64,000 bases of DNA from contig JAEQBH010003859.1 of the NCBI GenBank assembly GCA_016808115.1, positions 1 through 64,000 on the forward strand. The letters are read 5' to 3'. A model generated the notes under the pieces. The model had not been told where the DNA came from. It did no database searches and saw only the letters and a program-made list of their open reading frames with translations. Below, piece after piece: positions 12,267 to 24,119 of the stretch. This DNA is from Tetrastigma voinierianum (Eukaryota > Streptophyta > Magnoliopsida > Vitales > Vitaceae). A program made the position numbers and the translations under genes. The stretch's first letter is position 1; each line of letters begins with the position of its first letter.

Positions 12267-14204
12267 TGTGGCGCCCCCGGAAATCCGGGTCAGTTGACTA
12301 CGCTGACGTGAGCTTGCTCGTGAATGTCGGGTGACCAGGCATCTCATGAAAATCGGCGAGTCTCGCTTTGTATGGGAGCTCTACCCCGGAAATATGCGCA
12401 TGTCATACGTAAAGCAGTCGATATATCATCACACATGAGTAAAGCGGCGCGGGCCCATCGCAATCACTGCATGCTTGATATACATAAAGCATCTTACGTA
12501 TGTCGCAAATAGTTCACAGAGGTAATAATTTACTCTTATCTGACACGTATATCAAAATTAGAGAATTCTAATACATGTAAAATCATGAAAGCCCTTGACG
12601 GCTTTCTTCACTGACCTCGATCTCACAGGGCGAGCCGTCCTCGCACGCTCACTGTCGCGTGGAAATAATATCAGCGACGGGGTGAGCTAATGCTCGATGA
12701 GTGGAATCGCCTAGAGTGGGCTACTCTCCACTTAAGTGTAGTGCAATGTTCAAATAAACAACGTCAGGAAATGCATGATCCTAGCGGATATCTGCTTCAT
12801 CCTCACAAATACCGAGTCACTCTTGAGCTCCACTCACACTTGCTGTGTCATATGAGAATTATTATTTTGTTAGTGGACAACCCTCCCGGAGTGTATATAT
12901 ATCAGGTGGTCGAGTCTCCGACGATTGGCGTTATTGTGGACCCTACCTCGATAATATGCTTGGTGGGTGATAAGAGCCCGATTGATATTTTTAACTGGTA
13001 TGGGCTTCCTCAGGTCATTTTTTAGTTTAGACAACCTGCAGACTCATCTCATGCACTCCTCTATAGTCTAGGGGTGTTCAGGTGCGTATGGATTAAATGT
13101 ATCATAGATTCAATCTGATCCCCAATTACGTGTAAATATATAAACATGCATATATTTACAAAAATTCAGATACAAATCATGTCATGTAAATTCTTATTTC
13201 CTTACATCAAAATTAGCTCATAGGCTAATGATCAAAAACACGAGCAATTTATCTTGAATCGCTCAATAAATAGCATTTTAGCCAAAAATATATTTTGAAG
13301 CATTTGTTTGAGAATGATGAAACCTTGATTACTATTCCCCGAAAAATCCGCAATCATCGGTTCATAGTGAACACGCATTTCCACGGCCATTCAGGCCTCA
13401 TCAAAATAATGTGGTTGACTGAATATTTTGAAATTCTTACGCTTTTGCTGCTTAATCAGCGTGCGATCCTGAAATTTGCTCAATAGGTGTTCAAAATTCA
13501 TATCAGTCGGTCCCGAGTTTAGGATCGTCGGCTTGACCCCTCGAGACCTTGTTAAATTTGAAACATTGTAGTAATTTAAGAAAGGAATAAAACCCCGAGT
13601 AGGGAGCCCTACCTCGAGGAGTTTATCACAGCTCGCCCAAATCCGATGCCATGCGAGAAGCCCTCTCAAGTAGACGGCTTTCATGCTTGTCGGCTGACGG
13701 TGGATCGGCAAATCAGAAAGTATGATGTTCTCTCTCTGCAGAAAAATCGCCATTTCATTTTGCAACTTTTTCTCGCCCACCAATTCACGTTTGGCCTTTT
13801 TGAAATTGTGGAAGACGAACACTGGTGACAATTTTGTCTTTTGTGTCATAAATGATTGCCCTAATACGATTAATAATAAGCCCAACTTTGGGGTTTGACG
13901 TTCGCGTATCTGCGGCCGTCCGTTTTAAATCGTTGTTCTACTCATGCCACTTAGGGAGAAGAATTAGTGCTGTTATGTGACGTCGTCGAAAATCGTTTTA
14001 CGGCTGAATGATGCGCCGGCGATGTCGCTATTATCTGGAATTTTATGAAATTAGACGTGTTATTTGGAATTTGAGGCGATTCCAGCGATGAATCAGTTTA
14101 GATCATCGAGATCGAGATAATAAATTCGGATTTTAAAAATAACATTTTATAGCAGAAATTCACGATTTTGCCTTTTTTAGAAATTGAAATTCTGCAGTGC
14201 CTCT
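12267..14204 (-). repeat. F2-A 5' LTR
   Basis: LTR of about 1.94 kb homologous to the two LTRs of copy B. It starts TGTGGCGCCCC and ends in a decayed terminus at about 14204, followed by GAAGC, a decayed copy of the AGAGC target duplication found intact around copy B. The hairpin with the TATA-like sequence is at 13131-13160. Confidence 0.8.
13131..13160. repeat. Conserved hairpin in F2 LTR, copy A 5' LTR
   Basis: Perfect arms TGTAAATATAT / ATATATTTACA with loop AAACATGC. Identical to the copy at 31451-31480. Confidence 0.75.
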
Positions 14205-14462
14205 GAAGCATTCGCAAATATTGAATTCGCATTCTGCATGTTGTAAAGCACAAACATGAACCTCACCCTTGTAAGGTTGTGTGTGAAATGTTGTTAAAGA
14301 TGAGTTAGCTATGAGTTACTATAGTATAATCTAAATCATATTCGCTATGTAAGGTTCAAGTGAAAAATACCTTTATTTATGCACAATCTTATATTTGTTT
14401 TATTTGCTTGATGGAACTCTGTTCAATAAGAAAAACGTGTTTTAGTAAAAAATAAATGGGAT
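14205..14462 (+). mobile_element. Copia 3' tail and polypurine tract, unit 1
   Basis: Non-coding 3' end of the plus-strand copia element into which F2 inserted, homologous to 39795-40053. It ends with a PPT-like AAATAAATGGGA directly before the copia LTR start TGTTGGAG. The RT part that should precede it is missing from unit 1. Confidence 0.65.
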
Positions 14463-15000
14463 TGTTGGAGTTATGTGAAGTTTTTGTGAGGTTTTTTTTT
14501 TTTTCTGCATAAAATTTACTCTTTGTTTTAGTATTTGACTTAGTATAAAAAGTCTTTTGACAGATTAAAAAAAACAGATTTGCTCCCACGATCTCAATAT
14601 TTCTTTCCCGACTTTTCTTTCCTTCTCGTTTTTCTTGTAACCTTTTTTTACAGTTTTGTGTTTAGAAAAAACAAGAGTATGAGACATCACATTAGTTTTC
14701 AAAAGAGAGAAACAATTACTCTTTAAGTGTTATAGCTTTCCAAGCAGCTTATATGTTGGGTGTTTAATTTTGTATAGTTTCTCAATGCAGGAAAAACCCA
14801 AATTAGAGAATATCATGGTGAGTTTATCCTGGTGACGACAAGGCTGTACTACTGCTTGAACAATCTTAGGCAGAGCCCCTCATATCGTCTTAAAGAAAGG
14901 GACCTAGTCCTCGACTTAACCCAAGACATTTGTATTATTTTTCTTTTGTATTATCAACTGCTGCACCAACATAAACAATAGACCATGCCAAGGAATTGAA
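14463..15000 (+). repeat. Copia 3' LTR, unit 1 (3' boundary uncertain)
   Basis: Begins TGTTGGAGTTATGTG right after the PPT. The block at 14840-14960 is nearly identical to 40430-40540 in unit 2. I could not place the terminal CA with certainty, so the end given is a minimum estimate. Confidence 0.6.
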
Positions 15001-15555
15001 AATTATTTTAGGTAACTCTCCTTCTCTTGACAGTGAGATTTACTGCCAAATTTGAGAATTAGTTCCAGTCAGACTTGTAGGAGGATTGCTTCCAGTAATG
15101 GGGTTATGCTGAAGTATTATTTGAACCAGTTGGGTGCCCAAATGGGTTGACCTGATCAATCCGTTATATGAAATGATAGAAGGAACAATTTAAGAAATAA
15201 TTGTCCAAAATCGTCTTAATATCTGAAGGATGCTATGTGACCCATTCTTTATCTAGGTATGTAGTTCGATTCAAATTCTGATGGTCTGTGTGATCGACTA
15301 TTTAGCCATGCAGGTTTCTTGTCCAGATTTGGAGACTGCGTCATTAGAAAATATGCCAGTAATGTTGGAGTTCGAGAGTTTAATATATGGGATGGCCCTT
15401 TGTGTTTTCTACCTACTGTCTTGAGGCGATGTGAACCACAGATTCTCTACCATTTTCCTTCGTGTATGAAGAACAACAGAGAAGAATATGTGTTCTCATC
15501 TCAAGAAATCCCCTTCCTTGAATTGAATTGTTTTCCCTTCGATTTTTTTAGCTAG
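15001..15555. other. Sequence between copia LTR and L1, no gene assigned
   Basis: The block at 15430-15555 is almost identical to 41018-41140 in unit 2, while 15240-15420 aligns only poorly. A plus frame at 15319-15555 stays open and its C-terminal 40 residues are preserved in unit 2, but I recognise no domain. It may be part of the copia LTR or old flanking DNA. Confidence 0.4.
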
Positions 15556-15894
15556 TGGTTCCATTTCTAGCCTCAGAACTTATCCTACTTAGATCAAGAT
15601 TGAATCTAGTTCAATAATTTCCTTATCTCCAAGAAGATAAGAATGGTGTGACAGTTCTGGCTTTACTATTAAAGGGGACCATATGAAAATTGAGGGAGCT
15701 AGATACTAACACATACCCTATTCAATAAGTTGAATCCAATCCAATATTTTCAACCTCTCAAGCATATTTGAGGCTTCTATTTCGCGCGTAAGAAAAATAT
15801 GGACGCAGATACAACGAAGAGTCAAATCAATGTAACGGAAGCGCTTATGTCACAATGTTGGACACGTAAGCACATGTGCTACTTCCAGAGATAC

Positions 15895-15902
15895 TATAAA
15901 TA
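15895..15902 (+). promoter_or_regulatory. TATA box of L1, unit 1
   Basis: TATAAATA, 163 bp upstream of the ATG at 16065. It is conserved at the same place in all four L copies, and the ACTTCCAG motif just upstream is also conserved. Confidence 0.7.
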
Positions 15903-16064
15903 AGTGCTTTTGGGAATGCCCCAGACACAGCAATTTGCAGCCCATCATCAGAATAATATTTTGCAGTTCTTGAACCGGAAGCTTGAAGCAGCTCGCGGAT
16001 TAACCGTCATCGGATTTGAGGGTAAGTCTGCTAGAAATTCACCGTATCGACCGATCATTACAAA

Positions 16065-16579
16065 ATGAGTAGTAATATTCCGATAGCAACTGTTGAGGTT
16101 CAACAGATTGAACCCAGTAGATTACCAATTAATAGTTATCGACAAAGAGGTCTACCTTTTGGAAGGTTTCAACCCTTCGAGGTGTTAGGAGATAGTGATG
16201 CATGGGGAAATAATCAGTTAAACTGGACTAACTTATTCTTGTTAAATAAGTTATTGCGAAAACCATTGAAGGAAGAGGATATTAGCACAACTGATACTCT
16301 TCTTGATGTCAAAGATGTTAATGAATCTACCTTAAAAGATGTTAAAAACCTTTGCAAAACACTGTCAAGTGATTTTGATCGCCTCAAGGACAAATTGAAG
16401 AAATGAAACATGCATCAGATTTTAAGAAAATACAAGAAGAAATCAAGAAAATAAGGTCTACGGAAGGTGTAGAAACCAGAGTCGGGGACCTAGAAAAGGA
16501 AGTGAAGAACTTGACCAAATTGCTGACCGCAATTGCCATGAAGTTAGATGTAGCATCAGATCCGGGATGCCTTCAGTAG
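16065..16579 (+). pseudogene. L1 coiled-coil protein, unit 1 (one frameshift)
   Basis: Starts MSSNIPIATVEVQQIEP and is open for 113 codons. One missing base near 16395 (compare GAACAAATTG in L2 with GACAAATTG here) shifts it into an early stop. The original frame resumes and would end at the TAG 16577-16579, giving about 171 residues. The N-terminal 60 residues are rich in N, Q and aromatics. The rest is charged with heptad-like spacing (coiled coil), including an FKKIQEEIKKI stretch. The family is not recognised. Confidence 0.65.
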
Positions 16580-16766
16580 CCTGCAGCAAAGTCACGTGAA
16601 GCTCATATCGAACAAGCTCAAGAGAATAATTCTCTCTCCCTCTCTCTCTCTATCTCTATCTCTCTTCTTGTAGAATAGACCAGTCAAGTGTCTCTCTCTC
16701 TTTGTAAAACACAAGCAATAATATGGAGTCTTCACATGTATTATTTCTCCTTTACAGCTTGTATCA

Positions 16767-16776
16767 TGGTATCAGG
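16767..16776 (+). other. Primer-site-like sequence after L1, unit 1
   Basis: TGGTATCAGG, directly after ...GTATCA. The unit 2 copy (42341) is a better match to the tRNA-Met primer site TGGTATCAGAGC. Confidence 0.5.
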
Positions 16777-17741
16777 ATTCAACGATCATAATTAAAGACA
16801 TACAATTATGTAATGTTGAACATATGGAAGCGTTGATAGAAAATTTACATGAAAGAACTGATAGGTTATTAGAAAAAAACATTTTGAGATAATGAAAACT
16901 TTATTACATACTATCTATTCCAAATATTACATAATCTCTTATTTTAAGTATTCAAACTAAATAAAGCAAAAATACTTCTATTTCAAAATAAACTTTCTTA
17001 CAAACAAATATTCTCAAATACTTGCAAATAAAATTAAATAAAAAAATAAAATAAAACATTACTTTGCATGATTTTAGAAAACTAAATATAAATCAACATC
17101 TGATTGGAGTTTGGTCTCACTGCATCTTCTCTTCAACTTGTTTTCTCCATAAAATAAACAGCAATTGAGTTTTGTTGGTTTCTTCTTTTGTTTTGTTGTT
17201 CATTTCATTCTAACAAAACCTCAATTTAGGAAGTATTTGTGTCACGTTTTCTACTACTTTTTAAACTTTGGTGGCGTTTTATTTTCACTCTTTAATTTAA
17301 ATCTAAATTTTAAATAGAATTTAAAACTAAGAATTAGATTGTTTATTTTTTTCATATCTTATTTATACATATTAAACATTAAAATTTTAGAAAAATATTA
17401 TATGCCATTTTTTATATTTACAAAAAGTAAAATATTTTAGGCTTGAAAATGGTGTTTTTTCATTTATAAAGAGTCAGTTATTTTGATTTTCTTTTCTATT
17501 TAGTTAATTTTAAAACCATTCAATAAAAGTCATGAAGAAATTAAAAAAACTACACATTTATAGTTTGAAGCAAATTACTAGCTAGCTTTCATTAAGGAAA
17601 AAGAAGAAAAAAAGAAGCTCCTCAGTTTCCAACACAGTAAACTTTATAATAAGTTATGAAAAAAGGAAAGAAAAATCTTAAGTTTGTAGCGTTAAGTAGA
17701 ACAATAGTAACATAGAAATTCACTTTCCAAATGTGGGTACA
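16777..17741. other. AT-rich sequence downstream of L1, no gene seen
   Basis: About 960 bp of AT-rich DNA. The part from 17095 is also found after L2 (20560 onward), so the duplicated L unit extends beyond the primer-like site. The 310 bp at 16787-17095 are present only after L1; a short frame there (MEALIENLHERTDRLLEKN) is charged and helical-looking but stops within 25 codons. Confidence 0.5.
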
Positions 17742-19140
17742 ATATTAAGTATTACGGTTATCATTGAAAAGCCGCACTTGAAGATATCATGTAATCATTA
17801 AAGTGTAATCACCAAGACATTCGTCATATATTTATAGATATTTTCAAAGCTAAATCTGATAAGATCAGAATCATATTGTGAGATCAGGCGTATCCAGCAC
17901 TGTTCGTTCTTGAATCCACACAAAAATGCGTGATCTTTGTCTGTGAGAAAGCTTTTCGAGTCGAGTTGAGCCAGTTCGGACTAGCGACTTTAGCCGATTA
18001 AAAACTGACAAAATTTCGATTAAAAAAAAAAATGGCAATCTTAATAAAGAAAATCTCGGCCTCTCATTAAAAGCCCGTAGGGCCAAAATTCAATAATGAA
18101 CATGCAATCAAATTCAAGCTTGCTCAAACTTGACTATGGAAATGATTTGGTCATCATGTTGGCGATTATCATGAATGTTGACTTTATCCATAATGATATC
18201 ACCCCATTTGACATAGAAGCGCAGTGATGGATGCATTAATAGCAATTATGGAACCTTGCAAGATATATAATCGAGCAGACCTTCTTTGTGCTTTCATAAC
18301 AATATCGACTCCTTTGCTAATCTTCACAACTCCACCTTCACAGTATAACACATACCCTTTTTTAATCAGAGTACTGCAAGGTATCACATTTCTCTTCAGA
18401 TCTAGGTCATGTCTCACATTACCAAGTGTCATAACTATCCCATAAAATGTTTTGATTCAGATTATTCCAGTTCCAATAATCCTACAGGATGCATTATTTT
18501 CAATCAACAGCGCACCTATAGACATGATTGATATGTTGAAAACCAATCTTGATTAAAGCACATTAGTAGCGAGTAACCTAAGTCAAGAATCCAATCCTTG
18601 CTAAGTTTGGAGTTGTTATAAAAACAACTAGGAGGTCTTCATCAGTGTAATTATCTTCTATAACACTGGCTTCATTGTTGGAATTTCTGATTGCTTTTCA
18701 TTTATGACTACTTTTTGTTCTTATTTTTCAACCTAACGTTCGCAGTGTGTCCCTTTTCTTTGTACATGCAAGTCTTATCACTTTCAGAATTTTACTCATG
18801 TCTCTCCTTTAAACAATACTCTACCTAAGGATAGATCAACCACAGATGCTTATCTTCTCCTTGAAAATAAAGCATCATATACTTCATCAAAGTAAGATAT
18901 CACGGCTGCACAAAATAATATCCCTGGAATTTGCATATAAAAATAATAAAAGGGTAATGAACAGAGTAAAATCAACTCGTTCTGGAGTTTGTAAGATTTA
19001 CAGAGATATAAGAACGCTAGTTCTAGAAAGACTAGTGAAGGATTTCTCCCCGTTATAAGGTTGCTTGATACTCCTTCAACAGTTCTTTTTTTTTTTTTTT
19101 AAATTTATAATTGTCCTTCCAAAACAGGTTTTCATAACAT
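17742..19140 (-). pseudogene. Minus-strand copia gag-protease-GAG_preintegrase fragment, unit 1
   Basis: Read on the minus strand: a decayed gag tail (EVYDALFSRR near 18870), a damaged CCHC knuckle near 18740-18780, the protease site as DWILDLG near 18574-18596 (DSG changed to DLG), then ALLIENNASCRIIG, and a frame at 18199-18432 with DLKRNVIPCSTLIKKGY and LYILQGS. These blocks and their order are those of Ty1/copia polyproteins. RT and integrase are absent. Nothing is recognised in 17742-18120. Frames are broken. Confidence 0.8.
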
Positions 19141-19539
19141 CAATGTTCCATTCTTGTAATTCTATTTCTGACACATTTCTGATCTTGGGAATTACTTATC
19201 CATTCGATAAAGTTTGAATCTAGTTCAATATTTTCCGTATCTCCAAGATATGAATGGTGGGAATTGGTTGTGGCTTTTATTAAAAGGGGGAACATAAGAA
19301 GTTTGAACTGGTGTGAATTTGTTGTCCCTTTTATCACAAGGGGGACCATAAGAAGAAAATCGAGGGAGCTAGATACATAACACATACCTATTGATATAAA
19401 GTTTGAATCCAGTCCAATCTTCTCCTTATCTCCAAGAATATCTGAATGATCTGATGAGTTGTTTGTGGCTTCTATTACGCCCATAAGAAAAATATGGACG
19501 CAGATACAACAAAGTGTGAAATCAATGTAACGCAAGCAC

Positions 19540-19598
19540 TTACGTCAAGATGTTGGACGCAAGCACACGTGCTACTTCCAGGGCAATTACTATAAATA
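19540..19598 (+). promoter_or_regulatory. Promoter of L2, unit 1: TGACG element, G-box, TATA box
   Basis: TTACGTCA (the complement contains TGACGTAA), then CACGTG at 19566 and TATAAATA at 19591, all within 60 bp. In plant pararetrovirus promoters such as 35S, TGACG (as-1) elements lie at a similar distance upstream of the TATA box. The resemblance is suggestive only. Confidence 0.55.
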
Positions 19599-19764
19599 AG
19601 TGCTGCAAGGGGATGCACGAAACACAACAATTCCAGCCATCATCAGAATATTTTCTGGACGTGTTGCAGTTCTTGAACCACCGGAAGCTTGAAGCTGCTC
19701 GCCAGAATCGTCATCGGATTTGAGGGTGAGTCTGGTAGAAATCCACGGTATCGATCATTACAAA

Positions 19765-20252
19765 ATGAGTAATAATATTCCGATAGCAACTGTTGCGGTT
19801 CAACAGATTGAACCAACCAATTTTACATTAGTGATTTTATCGACAAAGAGGTTTACCTTTTGGAAGGTTTCAACCCTTCGATAATATGAAATTCTGATGT
19901 TTGGGCAATAATCAATAATGGTTAACATTCTTGCTTAATAAGTTAGGATCAAAACCATTGAAGGAAGAGGATATTAGCACAATTGATACTCTTCTTCGTA
20001 TCAAAGGTGTTAATGAATCTACCCTAAATGAAGTTAAAAAACTTTGCAAAACACTGTCAAATGATTTTGATCATATCATGGAACAAATTGAAGAAATGAA
20101 AGATGCATCCGATTTTAAGAAAATACAAGAAGAAATCAAGAAAATAAGGTTTCCAGAAGATGTAGAAACCAGAGATCTTGAACCACAGAAAACAAGTTAA
20201 GAAAGTGAACAAATTGTCACAAAGCAATTGCCATAAGGTTAAGTGTAGTTTG
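19765..20252 (+). pseudogene. L2 coiled-coil protein, unit 1 (broken)
   Basis: Copy of the 44603-45097 gene with the same ATG context and MSNNIPIATVAVQQIEP start. The region at 19813-19930 has many indels and stops. The second half is open again (19931-20200, LGSKPLKEEDISTIDTLL) and then shifts near 20185 before the ancestral stop TGA at 20250-20252. Confidence 0.7.
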
Positions 20253-20552
20253 AAAGTCGTGCTGGGGATGACTTCAGCAGCATGCAGAAAAGTCACGTGA
20301 AGCTCCGCATCAAATTAGCTCAAGAATAATGCAAGCTCAAGGGAATTTGATGACTAGTGAAGTCTCTCTCTCTCTCCCCCCCTAGTAAAATAGACCATGA
20401 AGTCTCCCTCTCCTTGTAAAATAGACAGCAATAAAATGGAGATTCACATAAAACTCTCTTACTCCCCCTCCTCATTTTCTTCCCTTCTCCTCTCTCTCTC
20501 TCTCCCTCTCATTTTCTTCCTTTACCGCTTTTATTATAGCATTAGAGTTAAG

Positions 20553-21749
20553 CTGACACTAAAGACAATCACAGTTCTGATTGGGTTGGTGTCACTGCAT
20601 CTTCTCTTCAGTATTTTCCCAGTATTGCAGTAGCAATGAAATTTTTCTGTTTTCTTCTTTCGTTTGCGCATTTCATCCAGTCTAGCTAGCAAAACCTCAA
20701 TTTGGGAAACATGTGTGTCACGTCTGTTGTTGTTCTTTTTTTTTTAAAAGTTAGTTCTAAATTCTAAACACAACTTACAACTAAGAATTAAATTCTTTAT
20801 TTTCATAATATCTTGATTCTATTAAGCATTAAAAAGAAAAAATCAATATACTACTGTATTTATTTTAATTAAAGAAGCCAAATGTTTCTGGTTTGAAAAT
20901 ATGATGAATTTTACTTTTAGAAAAGTCGAATTGTGTTTTGTTTTTTATACAGGCAAAAAAAAAAAAAAGTAATAATTAAATAAATAACCCGTCTCTAAAG
21001 TTTTAAAAAGTAAATTATTTTTTTCAATAAAAAAAACCCAAAAAAGCATCACATTAGTTTTTTCTATGTAGCTAAACTTTATAATAAGTTACAAGAGTTG
21101 AAAAATAAATTGAATTCATTCAAAGTTTGAAACTAAATTACTTGGGGAAAAATCTCAATTTTTACAATTTTTCATCATTCCCGGGCCCGGGCCTTGAAGA
21201 GACAAAAGAAATTTTGTGTTATGGCGTCAACAAATAATGTCATATTTAAAAAAAAAAAAAAGAAAAAAAGAAAAAAAGAAGAATGATCCACCATGCCCAA
21301 GTATCTTCTCAAATTCCATTGGTGATGTTTTTTCTGAAGAAAACCTGATGATGCTGTAATATGCTGGCCCGGATTGAGCTGAGCTAAGTACAACTGTTCA
21401 TGACACATGAAAACTAGGCTGGGTTAATAGGATCATTTTATGCCCACATGTATGTTTAGGGATTTTTGATGAAAATGCAGTTCTCAAGAAAGATAATTTT
21501 CAAAATACACAGCTTAAAAAATAATTCCAAATCTATAGTAGTTTTGACTATAGCAAAAAAAAAAAAAAAAAAGGAAAAAAAGAAAAAAGAAAAAACACTA
21601 TACTTCCTTATTTTACACTTAAATCACCTTTAAAGACACTTGGATTCATTGTTTTATATTAAAATTCTTGTTTTTAAATCATGTGAACAAAGTGAGAAAA
21701 TAAAGGAGAATCACACAAAATTTCACGATGGTTCAATAGATACTACATA
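20553..21749. other. AT-rich spacer, unit 1
   Basis: About 1.2 kb with poly(A) and poly(T) runs, homologous to 45384-46568 in unit 2. The first 600 bp resemble the sequence after L1. Its right end (GTTCAATAGATACTACAT) is the target into which F1 inserted. No gene seen. Confidence 0.6.
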
Positions 21750-23453
21750 TATGACGCCCCAAATCAGGGGTCCCGTTGAAGCACGTCGATTCGCGAAATT
21801 TGCGTGGATTTGGTGAGCGAATCTGTATTTGTTGTCTTTTTGAATTTATCGAATCGTATTTTAGCAAAATTGGGCGGAGTCTGCTTTTTGTTCGGGGGTA
21901 CACCCAACATGGCCCATATCTTGATATAATCATGCTTTCGTAAGGTACCAGCCAGTAGTATTGTGGCATAGGGTCGTAATAATACATGTCACGATATACG
22001 TCCGCTGCGGGATCGAGATTCATTCGCGTTCATCGAGAAAATATGAAAATAAAACAACACTTCTGATCAGTAAGAGTCAGATCACGACCCTCTTACCATA
22101 ATTACATACCCAGACTATTTATCTGATAGTCGAAAAGAATTTTATACAAATCCTTTTATACAAACACTTTTTACAAAAAAATGTTACTGAGGCCACATGT
22201 TGGCCTCCTTACGCAATCACGGCCTCGTCGGGCGTGATCTCTGTCACATTTCACTGTGCACGAGAGAGATTACGATGGGGTAAGCAATGCTGGTTGAAAA
22301 ATTCTCACACAAGGGCTACCCACCTAAAATCGCATGCAATGGCAGTAACTTGTCCACGTCAGCATTCATTATAAATATGCAATTCTATCTATGAAATATT
22401 ACATTAATCATCATGAGATGAGACTCCTCATGCCCGTAAACTCAGTCACGGCCATTCATGGCAGCGTCACGAGATCTGCGAGTGCAAACTAGTCATTGAC
22501 CCGATGTAGACGACCCTCGTGTTTGTTTAATTTTACCCAAATCTTAGGTGTGTTTCTATGGGTGGCAATTCCAGGTCTCCACCATGACTGCACACCTTAT
22601 TCACTTTCGCGAGCTTTCATGCTAGATATATCTGCGACAAAGATTAAATTTGGGTCTTTCTTTTGCAGGGATCTGTATAATATTCTTTCACCGAGCAATT
22701 TGTGTGTGTATTTTATACAACCACCGTGAGTCTCATTTGGACGATTGTCTCATATCAAACTCACCACACATTCAAATGGTGAATGACAGTCTCTCTGCAG
22801 GCTAAATGCGATGTGGCTAGTGCATATGAAATACAATCATGCCATTTCATACGATGTCATTACTACATGCGATTTATAAATTCGAGATAATTATATTTCC
22901 TACCTACATATAATTTCAATTTATCACAAATTTCCATGTTAATACATCAAAACAGAAGTATATATAAAGATGATTTTTACACACATGACATGTTATTTAT
23001 TTTTTCCAACAATAACACCCAAAATGAGGTACAAATCTAGGATCCACAAGCGGGGCACCTCTCGGTCCCTTCGGCCATGAACCGTACGGTTCCATTCATC
23101 AACAAATTACGTGATGTGAAGAACTAAGCAAACCAGGCCACATCGGTCCGAGTTGAAACCAAACTTCCAACCCAGTCCGGGGTACTTGGAGTCAATCGAA
23201 ATTTTAATGTGGAGTCCCAAAATCTTGAGACTAAAATCACTCGACCGATTCACATTTGAAGAACCCCATTACCATTTAATGGCCTTTAAATTTGAAAATG
23301 TCCAAGTAGGAAAATTCCCTACCTCGTGGAGTTTGATGAAACTCCATTTTGGTACCTACGCATAACTCTAGATGCGTGGACCGACTTTGCCTTTTGCTCA
23401 AACGAAAACCTACGGTCCGATTTCCGTAAATCTTAGAGAGAAGTGGAAACCCT

Positions 23454-23507
<54 letters not shown>

Positions 23508-24014
23508 CCTTTGATTTCCTTATCTTTTCTTTTCTTTCATTTCTCTCATTCTTTTCTCTTTCTCGTTCTTTTCTTTTGCTCATTCTTTTGGTTCTCTCTT
23601 TGGTCTTATCCACCGAATTCTCCTGTTTGCTCCACTCCCATTCCTTTTAAATTTTCATTTTTTCTTTTTCTTTATTCTTCAATTTGACTTTCTTTTTCTC
23701 TTTTCTCTTTATTTCCTTTTATTTCCCTCTTTTGACACATGGCTCGATGGCTTCCTTTTGAGTCCACCATAAACTCTTACCATGTATCCTCCACAAATAT
23801 GTGGCCTCCACATGCTCATATCGAAAGCGTGGAGTGTCTCGGCATTGAAATTGACTAAATGAAGTTGACAAAGATCGGCGGGTAACTACATTTCTCGAGG
23901 CAATTCGACGGTGAAGTCAGGTGTAGATCATCAGAGATCCCCAGGAAATTTTTGGTTTCTTAAAATTCATAGTTTACCCTTCGAGAAAAATTGAGTTTTT
24001 TTCTCGAGTTTACA
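21750..24014 (-). repeat. F1 gypsy 3' LTR, copy II
   Basis: Complete left LTR of about 2.27 kb. It starts TATGACGCCCCAAATC and ends CTCGAGTTTACA. A minus-strand TATA-like sequence (complement of AGTATATATAAA near 22962) and a long CT tract lie inside. Flanks match those of the LTR at 46569. Confidence 0.85.
23461..23502. repeat. (CT)21 microsatellite in F1 LTR
   Basis: Uninterrupted CT dinucleotides, longer than at the same place in the other F1 LTRs (61-80, 48319-48327, 61340-61370). It creates spurious hydrophobic or arginine/glutamate-rich open frames on the two strands. Confidence 0.95.
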
Positions 24015-24119
24015 ATTAACCTCAGCCCAATAGAATTTGGTCCCCGAAATTCACACACACTTGCACACACAAACACATGCATAAACAATATTCATTCTAG
24101 TTCCAATATTTGACTTTCA

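Larger units (their letters stand above)
15556..16766 (+). repeat. L1 LTR-like unit, unit 1
   Basis: A 1.2-kb segment starting TGGTTCCATT and ending GTATCA, directly followed by TGGTATCAG. It has a TATA box at 15895, a 171-aa-type reading frame (frameshifted) from 16065 to 16579, CT repeats and then the TG..CA-like end with a primer-site-like sequence. L2 (19144-20540) is a direct, more diverged copy. Either an LTR or a promoter-gene segment of an integrated pararetrovirus would fit. Confidence 0.5.
19144..20540 (+). repeat. L2 LTR-like unit, unit 1
   Basis: Second direct copy of the L unit in unit 1, starting TGTTCCATT. It has a TGACGTAA-type element (reverse strand, 19540-19547), a G-box CACGTG (19566-19571), a TATA box (19591-19598), a broken ORF (19765-20252), CT repeats and an AATAAAATGG poly(A)-like signal near 20430. 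It ends near a decayed primer-site-like sequence (ATTAGAGTTAAGC). Confidence 0.5.
1..23398. repeat. Tandem segmental duplication, unit 1
   Basis: First copy of a tandem unit of about 24-25 kb. The sequence at position 1 recurs at 23399 and 48258, and the order F1 gypsy, F2 gypsy, copia tail, L1, copia gag fragment, L2, spacer repeats in the same orientation. Unlike unit 2, it lacks the right half of the F1 5' LTR, the copia RT piece and the left half of the F2 LTR (about 2 kb lost near 6050), but it keeps 745 bp of inner copia sequence that unit 2 has lost. Unit boundaries are arbitrary because the window opens inside an F1 LTR. Confidence 0.85.

Noticed and set aside
15319..15555. 78-codon plus-strand open frame before L1
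   Set aside because: Only its last 40 codons are kept in unit 2 and that block is nearly identical at DNA level, so conservation says nothing about coding.
23410..23613. Arg/Glu-repeat open frame on the minus strand
   Set aside because: It is the complement of the (CT)n microsatellite; repeat length differs in every copy.
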